Origin: Acridotheres tristis
Lineage: Eukaryota > Chordata > Aves > Passeriformes > Sturnidae
DNA: 64,000 bases
Reading direction: 5' to 3'
Assembly (NCBI GenBank): GCA_037013685.1
Contig: CM072895.1
Span: 9,584,463-9,648,462 of the forward strand
The translations under genes and the position numbers were made by a program. Below are positions 56,201-64,000 of this stretch, in pieces. A model generated the notes under the pieces. It saw only the letters and a list, made by a program, of their open reading frames with translations, did no database searches and was not told the origin of the DNA. Within the stretch, counting starts at the first letter, position 1; the number at the start of each line of letters is the position of its first letter.

Positions 56201-59200
56201 ACAGTTCAAAAAAGCCACACAAAGAGGTTGCCCCACTTTCAGATTTTGCACCATTTTCTGGTGTAAAGTCCAGTGTCAAATTTGTGCAGTTGGCACTTGG
56301 CCTGTGCTCAAGCAGGGACTCAGCTTTGGGTGACCTGTGGCACTTGGCTACCTAAACAGGAACTTTCCAGGAGGGTTGATGTATTTGTGCTGCCAGAGGT
56401 TCTCTCTGGGATAGGTTTAATGTCAGTGAAATAAGCTGTCAGTGAATTCAGGTCCTGGGACCACCAGGAAAAGGCTCGTGGTCTTCATGACCATTGTAAA
56501 TTATGTCAGTGTAACAACTAGTGAATTACCTGCTTGCCTTCTCAAGGTCTTTTAGTAGTGACTGGGGTCCACAGCAGCAGGTACCTGAATTCTCATTTGC
56601 AATATCTCTCTCTCTCTCTTTTCAGCTATGACTGCAACAACTTAATCTTTGGTCAGACCCGCAACCCTCTGCTGTTCACCAGAAGCCCAGGAGGCTCCTC
56701 TGGTGGAGAAGGAGCACTTATAGGAGGTGGTGGGTCCATCCTGGGCATTGGGACAGATGTAGGAGGGAGCCTACGTTTTCCTGCTGCCTTCTGTGGGATC
56801 TGTGCAATCAAACCCACAGGGAACAGGCTCAGGTACTGTGAGAAATGCAGGGATGTCTCTGTGTGACACCCACTCTACCAACCACTGTGCTGGGATGCTC
56901 CTGTGGGCAAGGGAAACTCAGGAGGAGCTGGGAAGAACTCCTTTATCCCTCCTGCCTGGGCAATATCTGAGGCCTGTATGGAGGGAAGCATGGGTTCCCC
57001 CGGAATGGAGGTGGGGACACCTCTTCATCTGCATGCTAAGGGGAAGGTACTTCCTGACTGACACGGTCTAAATCACTCAGACCTAAACTGTGTCTCTTGA
57101 GCTTTTTCTTGGCCTTTCCTTCAGCTGACCTTCACATCTGCAGTTTTAATTCATACTCTTGCTTAAAGCCTTTCCCTTCAATGAAAACTACTCAGCTGCT
57201 GTATTTTGTGTGTCTCTTTTCTTTACAGCAAAAGAGGAGTCATGTCGGGAATCGTTGGGCAGAAAGCAGGTAGGAGTTGATGTCTGTCCCCAGCAGCAGG
57301 GCAGGGGTGAGGAGGACCCTCAGCTGGTTATGGGGGACTTTATCCATCACCTTTAGAGAGAAGCAGGTTCCCTTTCAGGGATTTTTTCAGAGAGATGCCC
57401 CCATACTGTGGTGGGTTTTTTTGTTTTTTTTGGTTTTTGTTTTTTTACATGAGCTGAGAGGAGCTGTTTGTGTAGCATAAACCACAATATAACCTGTTAC
57501 CTACAGGGTGTGGCTATCTGTCACTGCTTTGTGAGGGTGGGATTACCAGTCAAAGAGAGTGTCTGATGTTTTCCTTGTGTCATAACTGACAAAGCTTTTT
57601 GTTGTTTGTTTTTTTAAGTCCTGAAATGGAGATGTCAGGGTGCATATTAATGTTTAGTAACTCTGGTCCTTAATGATGGACCTGTGGGTGGGAAGACACT
57701 TGTGGGTATCTGTGCTGGTTTAAAAGCAAAAAGAGAAAAAAATAAAATATATGCAATAGTACAAAAGAAAACCACTGACAGAGTCAGAATACAACCTGAC
57801 ACCCCACTAGTTAGGGTGGTGGTAGCAGTCCAGATGAAGTGGTCTTGTTGAAGTAGTGATCCTGTAGAAAGGTCTGGTGGCTCTTGTCCTCTGGAAACCA
57901 GTAGGATAAGGGCTGCCTTGGTGTTCAAAATCTCAGTTTTTATCTAAGTAGGAAATGTTTGGCTCCTCCCCCTGGCTGGAGCATTTTGCAATGGGATGAT
58001 GGAGTTTTATGAGTCATGCAGTCATGCAGTAGGACTCAATGGCCCATTAACAACAGATATCTTCCTGGGGGAAGAATAGGCTGTGGAAAAGAACACTGCC
58101 CCACCTGGTATTTAACAACTGTCCCATTAGCAGAGGATATCTCTCACGAAGATAAGGATCACTGCCCCACCTGGTTTCAACAGATGGTAATAAACCACAT
58201 ACTTTTGGACACATCTTTACATTGTAACCCAGAACAGCATCCCCTGCCCAAATTCTTAAAGAGGAACTGTTGCCAACACTAGATTAAGACAAAACAATGC
58301 CAAGGGGTCCTGGTTTTGCAGAACGTGCCCTTGAAAGACCCTGAGCCGTGAATGTCTCTTGTGCTCCCTTCAGTGGCTGCAGCAGTGGGACCAATGGCAA
58401 AGGACGTGGAGAGCCTGGCGCTGTGCATGCGGGCACTGCTGTGCAAGGACATGTTCAGCCTGGACAGCACCGTGCCACCCCTTCCCTTCAACGAAGAGGT
58501 ACAGAGCCTCCAGGGGCCAGAGATCTCTGGGGACAGCTGCAGCTGAAAACACCTGACCCATGGGTGGGCACCTAGGCAAAGCCAGGTGCTGCTTTCCAGA
58601 CTCACCCTGTGGTGTGGGTGTGCTGCTGGCTCCACTGGCACCATTCCAGCCAGCATTTCCCTCTCCTGCAGGTGTATTCCAGCACAAAACCCCTCCGCAT
58701 AGGCTACTATGAGACTGATTTCTTCACCATGCCCAGCCCGGCCATGAGACGTGCCGTCCGTGAGACCAAGCAGCTCCTGGAGGAGGCTGGCCACACGGTA
58801 GGGGCCTTGGGGCTGCCTGGACAGGGGGACAAGCCCATCCTGTGTCTTTTGACTCAGCAGTTGTTGCTCAAAGGGAAAACATTGTTTTCAGGGAAGGATG
58901 GAGGTTTTCCTGTGGGCTTATCAGGAAATGCTCAGCCCAGCTCAGCCCTTTTCAATGGCCTCCCAAACAGTGCCTGTGCCACTGATACCCTCCTCTGTTG
59001 TCCTTCCAGCTGGTGCCCTTTGAACTCACAAATGTGGACCACGTGGTCTTTAACTACTGTGTCAGGGGAATGTTTGCCGATGGAGGCAGGTCCTTTGTCA
59101 AGAAATTGTAAGTATGGCCTGGAATAGTTTGGTGGGATTGGTGCCTGTCTATAAAAATCCTCCCTAGGGTCTGACTGGACTTGGGATACAGCTAGCAGAT

Positions 59201-61616
59201 CTGGTGGATGTGGGTAGTAACTGGTAGGCACTGGGGGGCTGAACATCACATGATTCAGCTGCACCTTTGTTCTCTTTGGGAATGTTACCAGCCTTGGAAG
59301 GAGACTGGGAGCTGATATCCTGTAAATCCTGTGAGAATCAAATCAGAATGGAGCAAACATCTTTTTGTCACTTGGATACACTGTTCAGAGGGGTTGGCCT
59401 GGGAAGAGCTGATGTGCTGTGATTGCTTCCTAGCACTGCTCAGATAACCCCCCTGTCCATTTCAGCAAAGGGGAGCTGGAGAAGGGCGGTGCTGCACTGT
59501 TCATCTGGCTGGCAAAGGCACCACACTGGCTGAAAACTCTGCTCTGCTGGATTTCCAAACCTTTCGTAAGGTCCATTTCTTTCTAGTGTAGACAGAGTTG
59601 AGCTGTATGTGAGCTCAACTGTGTATGTTGGCTCTCATTGCAGTAAGGCATTCTCATAAAGAAGTCTCTGGGCATTGTTATCTGGCTGTGGTCAGACACA
59701 TCTCCAACCTGGAGTGATGCTATTTCTGTTCATTCTCTCCCCACTCTGGGGAGAATCCACAAGTCTGGCCTGAACACTGAGGAAACAGCTTCTATTTGTG
59801 ACTAAGCTGTCTCAGAGAACAGAGCTGGGATGCATATAATTTTTTTTTCACTTTCTCCTGCTCAGGTGCCTCGATTTGCAGGTATCATAAGAAGTATGGA
59901 AGAAAAGTGAGTAAATCTGAGCCTGAGTAAATGTGTGAAATGTTTTGCAGCAGTGTTTGCTACATTATTGATACTGCTGCAGCTGCATGCATCTGAGAGA
60001 ATGCAAGGCAGAAAATGCAAGGGTGGGAACAAACAGAGCAATTTGTGTCAACACCATAACCCTGCTGGATTTGGAAAACTGTTCAGAAATTGAGGGTGGG
60101 AGTGAGAACAGGGTCATAGCCTTTTGCTTAGGAAGAGGATGAAGCCTATGGGAATGAAATGTGGTGTTGGCTTCAGCACTGATTAATGCATCCGTCATGC
60201 CAAGAGGTAGGGACCCCATAAGGCAGAAAGAAGGTGTATGCACAGGGAAGGATGCCTTTCAGTGTGTTTGTTTCCTTTTGCAGCACAGTGGATGAAGTCT
60301 GGAATCTTCATCAAGAAATTGAGGTAAAGTATTACAATTTGGGGTTAAATAGTTTGTTTGATTTCTCTTTGGGAAGAGGCAGATTCAGCACTCACAAAGG
60401 TTAGGAGATGATTGGGTCTCTGGTGATGTAAGATGAGAACACATCACTCCTCAATGGATCTCACTTGGATGTGCAAGTTCTCAACACATATAAAGATTAG
60501 GACAAGATATAGGCAACTTCATGATGCCAAATCAGACCTGAATTTTTGACACCTGCGCATAAAAATGTAGGTCATCAGGCTTGCCTTTACTTCTATTCTG
60601 GTTTTCCAAATCACCATGTGCCTGTGCACTCAGTCTTTACCCACCTCCAGTTCACCAAGGAGAGGGTGCTTAACGAGCTGGGAGGAATATTGTCCAGGCA
60701 GCAAAGCATTGCTGGATTTTAGCAGGATCAGGCCTGATGTAGCCTGTTGGCTGCTCCCAGAGAAGAGCCAAGAGCCCAGCTGGATGCCCAAGAGCCTCAG
60801 CCAGCAGCTGTGGGACCCACCCCACTGACCACCAGCACATTTCCTCCCCAGGACTTTCAGCACCAGTTCATTGCCCAGTGGAACAAGCTGAACCTGGATG
60901 TCATGCTCTGTCCCATGCTGGGCCCAGCTCTCGGCATTGGCTACCCTGCAAAGCTCTCAGGTAGGGGACTGGCAGGGACCTCTGCCGTGGCACTGTGCCA
61001 GTATCCATGAGCATTCCTCCTCGCCTCACACCCCTGGGGGCTGGCCAGCAGCAGGAAGAGCTCAGCTCTTGGGACAGCTGCAGCCCAGCCATGGGGTACA
61101 CCTGGAACAACCCCTCGGTGCAGTGGGAGCCAAAGGGCTGATTTCCATCCCTCAGCCAGTGCAAGTGCCCCGTTAGCTGCAATCTCCCATAGAGGGGTGA
61201 AGGCTGCCCCTGTGCAGGGTGGCACTGCAAGCTCCCCCTCTTCCCCAGTGGCAGTCAGCTACACCATGCTCTACAATGCCCTGGACTTCCCTGCTGGCGT
61301 TGTCCCTGTCACGCTGGTGACGGATGAGGACGAGGAGCAGCTGAAGGGCTACAAGGGATACTACCGGGACTGGTGGGACCGCACCCTGCCCAAGGTGAGT
61401 GGTGCCAGCTTCTCCAGGGGCACCGTGGAGCTCCCCCATCCCTTGCCCTGGGCATCCCCAAGCCCTGTCCCTCTGTCTGTGCTGCAGGCTTTTCGTGGCA
61501 GTGTGGGGATGCCCGTGGCCGTGCAGTGCGTGGCTCTGCCGTGGCAGGAGGAGCTGTGCCTGCGCTTCATGAAGGAGGTGGAGACCCTCAGCCTGAAGAA
61601 GAACAGTTTCTTCTGA
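53082..61616 (+). CDS. FAAH: FAAH, fatty acid amide hydrolase
   Basis: FAAH is an integral membrane serine hydrolase of the endoplasmic reticulum that hydrolyses anandamide, oleamide and other fatty acid amides. Fifteen coding exons, all with GT/AG boundaries and consistent phases, total 1,719 nt and 572 aa; human FAAH, which I remember as 579 aa, also has 15 exons. Residues about 5-19 form the N-terminal membrane anchor, followed by an Arg-rich stretch. The amidase signature domain carries the Ser-Ser-Lys triad as Lys135 (GVPVSIKD), Ser210 (GGSSGGEG) and Ser234 (GTDVGGSLR), each exactly 7 lower than rat Lys142/Ser217/Ser241. The proline-rich VPPLPF motif is at about 303-308. The hydrophobic membrane-binding cap lies at about 396-431. 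It looks intact. It resembles FAAH1 more than FAAH2. The ATG at 53082 is the only in-frame Met upstream of the anchor and has G at -3. Confidence 0.95.
54247..54360 (+). CDS. FAAH: FAAH coding exon 2
   Basis: Residues 56-93, with the LSLPLPELSKKLRDG and YAYVGK blocks typical of the FAAH N-terminal region. The acceptor is CTCTTAG and the donor AAG|GTGAGG. Confidence 0.93.
55043..55186 (+). CDS. FAAH: FAAH coding exon 3 (catalytic Lys)
   Basis: Residues 94-141, containing GLLYGVPVSIKD with the catalytic Lys135. The residue aligned with human Pro129, the site of the P129T variant, is Glu122 here. The acceptor is CCCCAAG and the donor CAG|GTACCA. Confidence 0.93.
55512..55645 (+). CDS. FAAH: FAAH coding exon 4
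   Basis: Residues 142-185 plus two bases of a split Ser codon: GHDSTLGF through the substrate-channel region to TNVPQSLI. The donor is CAG|GTAGGT. Confidence 0.92.
56626..56832 (+). CDS. FAAH: FAAH coding exon 5 (amidase signature)
   Basis: Residues 186-254 plus part of 255. It carries SPGGSSGGEGALIGGGGS and GIGTDVGGSLRFPAAFCG, with catalytic Ser210 and nucleophile Ser234. The acceptor is preceded by a (CT)n run. Confidence 0.95.
57229..57269 (+). CDS. FAAH: FAAH coding exon 6 (41-nt microexon)
   Basis: Residues 255-268 plus one base (SKRGVMSGIVGQKA), aligning without gaps to the human segment between NRL and VGPM. The acceptor is TTTACAG and the donor GCAG|GTAGGA. Confidence 0.9.
57711..58236 (-). 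mobile_element. ERVL-like solo LTR in FAAH intron 6
   Basis: About 526 bp is bounded by TGT...ACA inverted ends (TGTGCTGG at one end, CCAGAACA at the other). The flanking 5-bp sequences GTATC and GCATC differ at one base, consistent with the 5-bp target duplication of ERVL elements. On the minus strand a TATA-like AGATAAAAAC lies near 57,938-57,947, and the putative U3 carries two diverged direct repeats ending CACTGCCCCACCTGG. No viral gene remnants are attached, so it is a solo LTR formed by recombination. It is antisense to FAAH. Orientation rests mainly on the TATA-like box. Confidence 0.75.
58374..58498 (+). CDS. FAAH: FAAH coding exon 7
   Basis: Residues 269-310, VGPMAKDVESLALCMRALLC through the proline-rich VPPLPFNEE segment. 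The acceptor is CCCTTCAG and the donor GAG|GTACAG. Confidence 0.94.
58672..58797 (+). CDS. FAAH: FAAH coding exon 8
   Basis: Residues 311-352, including the strongly conserved RIGYYETDFFTMPSPAMRRA block. The donor is ACG|GTAGGG. Confidence 0.94.
59010..59107 (+). CDS. FAAH: FAAH coding exon 9
   Basis: Residues 353-384 plus two bases, LVPFELTNVDHVVF to FADGGRSFVKK. The acceptor is CTTCCAG and the donor TT|GTAAGT. Confidence 0.9.
59466..59565 (+). CDS. FAAH: FAAH coding exon 10 (membrane cap)
   Basis: Residues 385-418: the hydrophobic ALFIWLAKAPHWLKTLLCW segment corresponds to the helix-loop-helix membrane-binding cap known from the rat enzyme structure. The acceptor is ATTTCAG and the donor TTC|GTAAGG. 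Confidence 0.9.
59866..59906 (+). CDS. FAAH: FAAH coding exon 11 (41-nt microexon)
   Basis: Residues 419-431 plus two bases (VPRFAGIIRSMEE), the second half of the membrane cap. The donor is AA|GTGAGT. Confidence 0.88.
60284..60323 (+). CDS. FAAH: FAAH coding exon 12 (40-nt microexon)
   Basis: Residues 432-445 (NTVDEVWNLHQEIE), aligning with human KLWELQHEIE. The acceptor is TTTTGCAG and the donor GAG|GTAAAG. Confidence 0.9.
60852..60960 (+). CDS. FAAH: FAAH coding exon 13
   Basis: Residues 446-481 plus one base, FIAQWNKLNLDVMLCPMLGPALG, part of the acyl-chain channel region. The donor is TCAG|GTAGGG. Confidence 0.92.
61249..61394 (+). CDS. FAAH: FAAH coding exon 14
   Basis: Residues 482-530, with the invariant VSYTMLYNALDFPAGVVPVT block. 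The donor is AAG|GTGAGT. Confidence 0.94.
61488..61616 (+). CDS. FAAH: FAAH coding exon 15 (C terminus)
   Basis: Residues 531-572 and the TGA at 61614-61616. It contains VGMPVAVQCVALPWQEELCL, one of the most conserved stretches of the family. The terminal KKNSFF is unlike the mammalian tail as I remember it. Confidence 0.94.
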   Translation, partial: AFRGSVGMPVAVQCVALPWQEELCLRFMKEVETLSLKKNSFF

Positions 61617-61870
61617 GCTCCCGGCCGCAGCTGGATCAGGATCCCAGCTAACACCAGCGTGGGCCATCCTTTGGTCTGACCCACAGGACTCTGGTTCCAC
61701 TCAGCGAGGATGCAGTGATGGCTGGGCTGGCTGCTGGCTTTGGGAGCAAGGGGAAAGCAAGGCGAGCTCTGATGTGGTGGAGCTCTTCCAATCATTGTCC
61801 TAACACAGTAATTTTTATTATCTGAGTGGTATTTCAAGTCTATGTTTGTGTGTGGGGTTGGGGTGGATTT
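61617..61870 (+). other. FAAH: FAAH 3'UTR (approximate)
   Basis: No canonical AATAAA occurs in the first 250 nt after the stop. An AT-rich patch at 61807-61823 followed by the GT-rich tract TTTGTGTGTGGGGTTGGGG at about 61,845-61,863 is the best candidate 3'-end context. The boundary is a guess. Confidence 0.35.
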
Positions 61871-61892
61871 TAATCAGCCCAAGGAAATACAA

Positions 61893-61950
61893 GAACATGA
61901 ACTTTCTCTTACAAATGGGGAAACTGGGGCACAGGGACTGGTTCTGTCTG
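61893..61950 (-). repeat. MIR-like fragment
   Basis: CTCTTACAAATGGGGAAACT followed by GGGGCACAGGGACTGG resembles the reverse complement of the MIR 3' segment (TTTTACAGATGAGGAAACTGAGGCACAGAG). It is short and diverged. Confidence 0.42.
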
Positions 61951-62163
61951 AGATGCTCAGACTAGACTGCTGGAGTGCTGTGGGAACAGGGATTTTCCCC
62001 TCTGCTCTCAGCTCCCTGAGGATGAAATCTGGCATTTTCCCTAGCACAGACCAGCAGTCAGAAGGGAAAGCTGAGCCTGCGTGCAGACTCTGGCAAGCAG
62101 GGATGGAGCTGGCCCACTTCCCACAGCATGGGGCTGCTGGCACCCTGCACAGCATGAAGGAGA

Positions 62164-62403
62164 AATCGTGGAATTACAGAACAGTTTGGGTTGGAGGGGC
62201 TCTTAGAGATATCCCCTTCCACAGACAGGGACAACTTCCACTAGGACAGGTTGCTCAAAGCCCCACCTAACCAGGTCTTGAGCACTGGCAGGAATGAGGC
62301 ATCCACAGCTTCTCTGGGCAACCTGTGCCAGGGCCTCACCACCCACAAGGAAAGAATTTCTTGCCTCTTATCTAAATCCACCTCCTTTCAGTTTGAGGCC
62401 TGT
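62164..62403 (-). mobile_element. CR1 LINE 3' fragment
   Basis: GAATTACAGAACAGTTTGGG, CCACTAGGACAGGTTGCTC, GGCATCCACAGCTTCTCTGG, GCAACCTGTGCCAGGGCCTC and AAGAATTTCTTGCCTCTTATC follow the reverse complement of the CR1 3' region in order. It is well preserved and probably the youngest CR1 here. It is 5'-truncated. Confidence 0.9.
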
Positions 62404-64000
62404 ATTGAGCAGTGTGCCAGGGTCACATGGACAGCGGAGCCTGCCCTGCACATCTTCTCCTCCCATTTGGCCCACGCCGGGTTTTCCAGCAGGATTTTCC
62501 AGCCACTGGCAGCCACTGTCGCTGGGATTGGCAGCACTGGTTGCTCCTGGCAGGTTTCCAAGGGAATACCACAATGCAAAAGTGTTTTCTTAATGCAGGA
62601 ATGTCAAAAGCAGATTGTAAAAAAGCTCTGGCAGGATTAATGTTTGGGGTTTTGATTTATTATTGTAGTTTAAATCATGCAAAAGCATGGAATGTTTTCA
62701 CTCCATGGACTTGGGATAGTGTTTACCACAGCCAAGGAGAAAGCAGCCCCCAAGGCCCCCTATTCTTTATCAGCAGGCTTTGAAAACAGGAGGGAGGGAG
62801 CTCCAGGCATCCCATGACTGAATGCTATGTAGAGCCAAGCCCTGAAGAGCCTGGGTGTGGTTGCAGGTGCTCTCTTCCCACACAGAAAATGCTGGATGGG
62901 GATGTTTATTTTAGAATTCAAGCCTGGAGGACTTGTCCCAGGAAAAGCAGTGCCACGTGCAGCCAAGCACCACTGTTAGTTTAACCACTCTCTCTCTGGC
63001 ACGGAGGTGTGCAGGGTGTGGGAGTCCAAACTATGGAGCCTCCAGTGAACCTGAACCTGTAATTATTCCTCACTGGAAGCCGTGAGCAAAGACCTCCAGC
63101 AAGCCATGCCCATGCCCATGGGACTGCAGCAGGCAGGGCTGGAGCTGCTGGATGGCTCTGGGGACCTGAGGCTGCCACCAGGGCCAGCTGCAGGCTGCTC
63201 CCAGCCCAGCCTGGGCAGCAGGAGGTTGGTGAGAGTGGCAGCACTGAAGCACTAAAGGCTGGGATGGGGCAATGAAGACCAGTCAGTGGGGAGAGGTTGG
63301 TGACATCCACACTGAGTTGTCTGGCTCATTTTGCTGCTGTCCAAATGGGGAGGATCCTCCTCAGTTTTCCAGTCAGCAGTTTCTCTGCATGGCCTCACAT
63401 CTTCCTCAAGCTTCCTCCCTCCTGCTGCCACAGGAATTATCCCGGGGACATGTCTGTAACAGGCAAGAAGGTAACATGATATAGCAGCATGACCACTGGC
63501 TTCAGTCCCCAAACAAGACCCCTCCACCAGACAGCAATGGAACCATTGCTCTCCCCTTACAAGCTGTGCTACCCTGCTGACTGGAGCAGAGCCAGCATCT
63601 CTCCAGATATAGGAGAGTTTCTTTTCCTCTTGGCAGTGAGCTCTCAGAGGCATTCTGTGTCCCTTCCCTGTCAGCTTGCTGGTGCTTGAGGGCTGAGAGA
63701 AGCCTAATTTTTCTGCCTCTCCTTTTCACACTAAGCCACAGAGCAGTCCTGGGCAGGGGGAGCACCCTTGGGCAAGGGGCAGCTGGTAAGACAACATAGT
63801 CCAGCTCTTTTGCATTTTGCTGGCTGGAGTATGGGTTAGAAACAGGAGCACACTCTAGATCCATCAGAGGGGATTTTCCAAAAGTGCTCACCCTCTGGCT
63901 CAGGTTTCCAAAATGCTTTTCAAAGGGGCTTTTCTTGAAAATGATACAGAGCAGTCAGTCCTTGAAGGCACTTTCAGACAGTTCCTTCCACATTGCATTT
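62404..64000. other. 3' flank, no gene recognised
   Basis: Moderately GC-rich non-coding sequence to the window end. Open frames are short on both strands and show no family signature. Confidence 0.4.

Larger units (their letters stand above)
53247..61487 (+). other. FAAH: FAAH introns
   Basis: Fourteen introns, 93 nt to about 1.1 kb, all GT-AG. The longest are intron 6 (57270-58373, holding the solo LTR), intron 1 (53247-54246) and intron 4 (55646-56625). No other genes or intact elements are recognised in them. The short intron sizes fit an avian genome. Confidence 0.85.

Noticed and set aside
61173..61700. Minus-strand open frame over the FAAH 3' exons
   Set aside because: It is antisense to the well-supported FAAH exons 14-15 and has no family similarity.

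Overview
This window is vertebrate nuclear DNA, most likely from a bird and plausibly a songbird. The evidence is two spliced genes of vertebrate families with short introns, several 3'-truncated CR1-type LINE fragments, one ERVL-like solo LTR, and no primate- or rodent-type SINEs. I see no bacterial, plasmid or phage content.

Layout: (1) About 0.8-3.8 kb is a CpG-rich island with candidate promoters and a candidate non-coding first exon ending at a strong donor near 1,661. It is followed by an AT-rich block (3.88-4.08 kb) dense in homeodomain-type motifs. (2) DMBX1, a K50 paired-class homeobox gene on the + strand, has four coding exons between 15,226 and 22,471 encoding 362 aa, followed by a 3'UTR with poly(A) signals at 23.24-23.83 kb. 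(3) A roughly 29-kb non-coding interval (about 23.9-52.8 kb) holds AT-rich motif-dense islands that look like developmental enhancers, old CR1 and MIR-like fragments, and several low-complexity tracts. (4) FAAH, the fatty acid amide hydrolase gene, lies on the + strand with 15 coding exons between 53,082 and 61,616 encoding 572 aa. It starts in its own CpG island and carries an antisense ERVL-like solo LTR in intron 6. (5) The last 2.4 kb is 3' flank with a CR1 fragment.

The two genes are functionally unrelated: DMBX1 is a midbrain/diencephalon transcriptional repressor and FAAH is a membrane enzyme that degrades endocannabinoids. They appear simply to be neighbours. The non-coding islands most probably serve DMBX1.

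The most notable observations are in DMBX1. The splice acceptor that would give the longer isoform (five extra residues before the homeodomain) has CG instead of AG, leaving only the acceptor 15 nt downstream. A 52-bp tandem duplication covers the donor inside the homeodomain, so there are two identical donor sequences. A roughly 445-bp C/A-only tandem repeat starts about 50 nt after the first coding exon. I found no clear evidence of a previously undescribed system; this is a developmental-gene locus with some unusual splice-site and repeat architecture.
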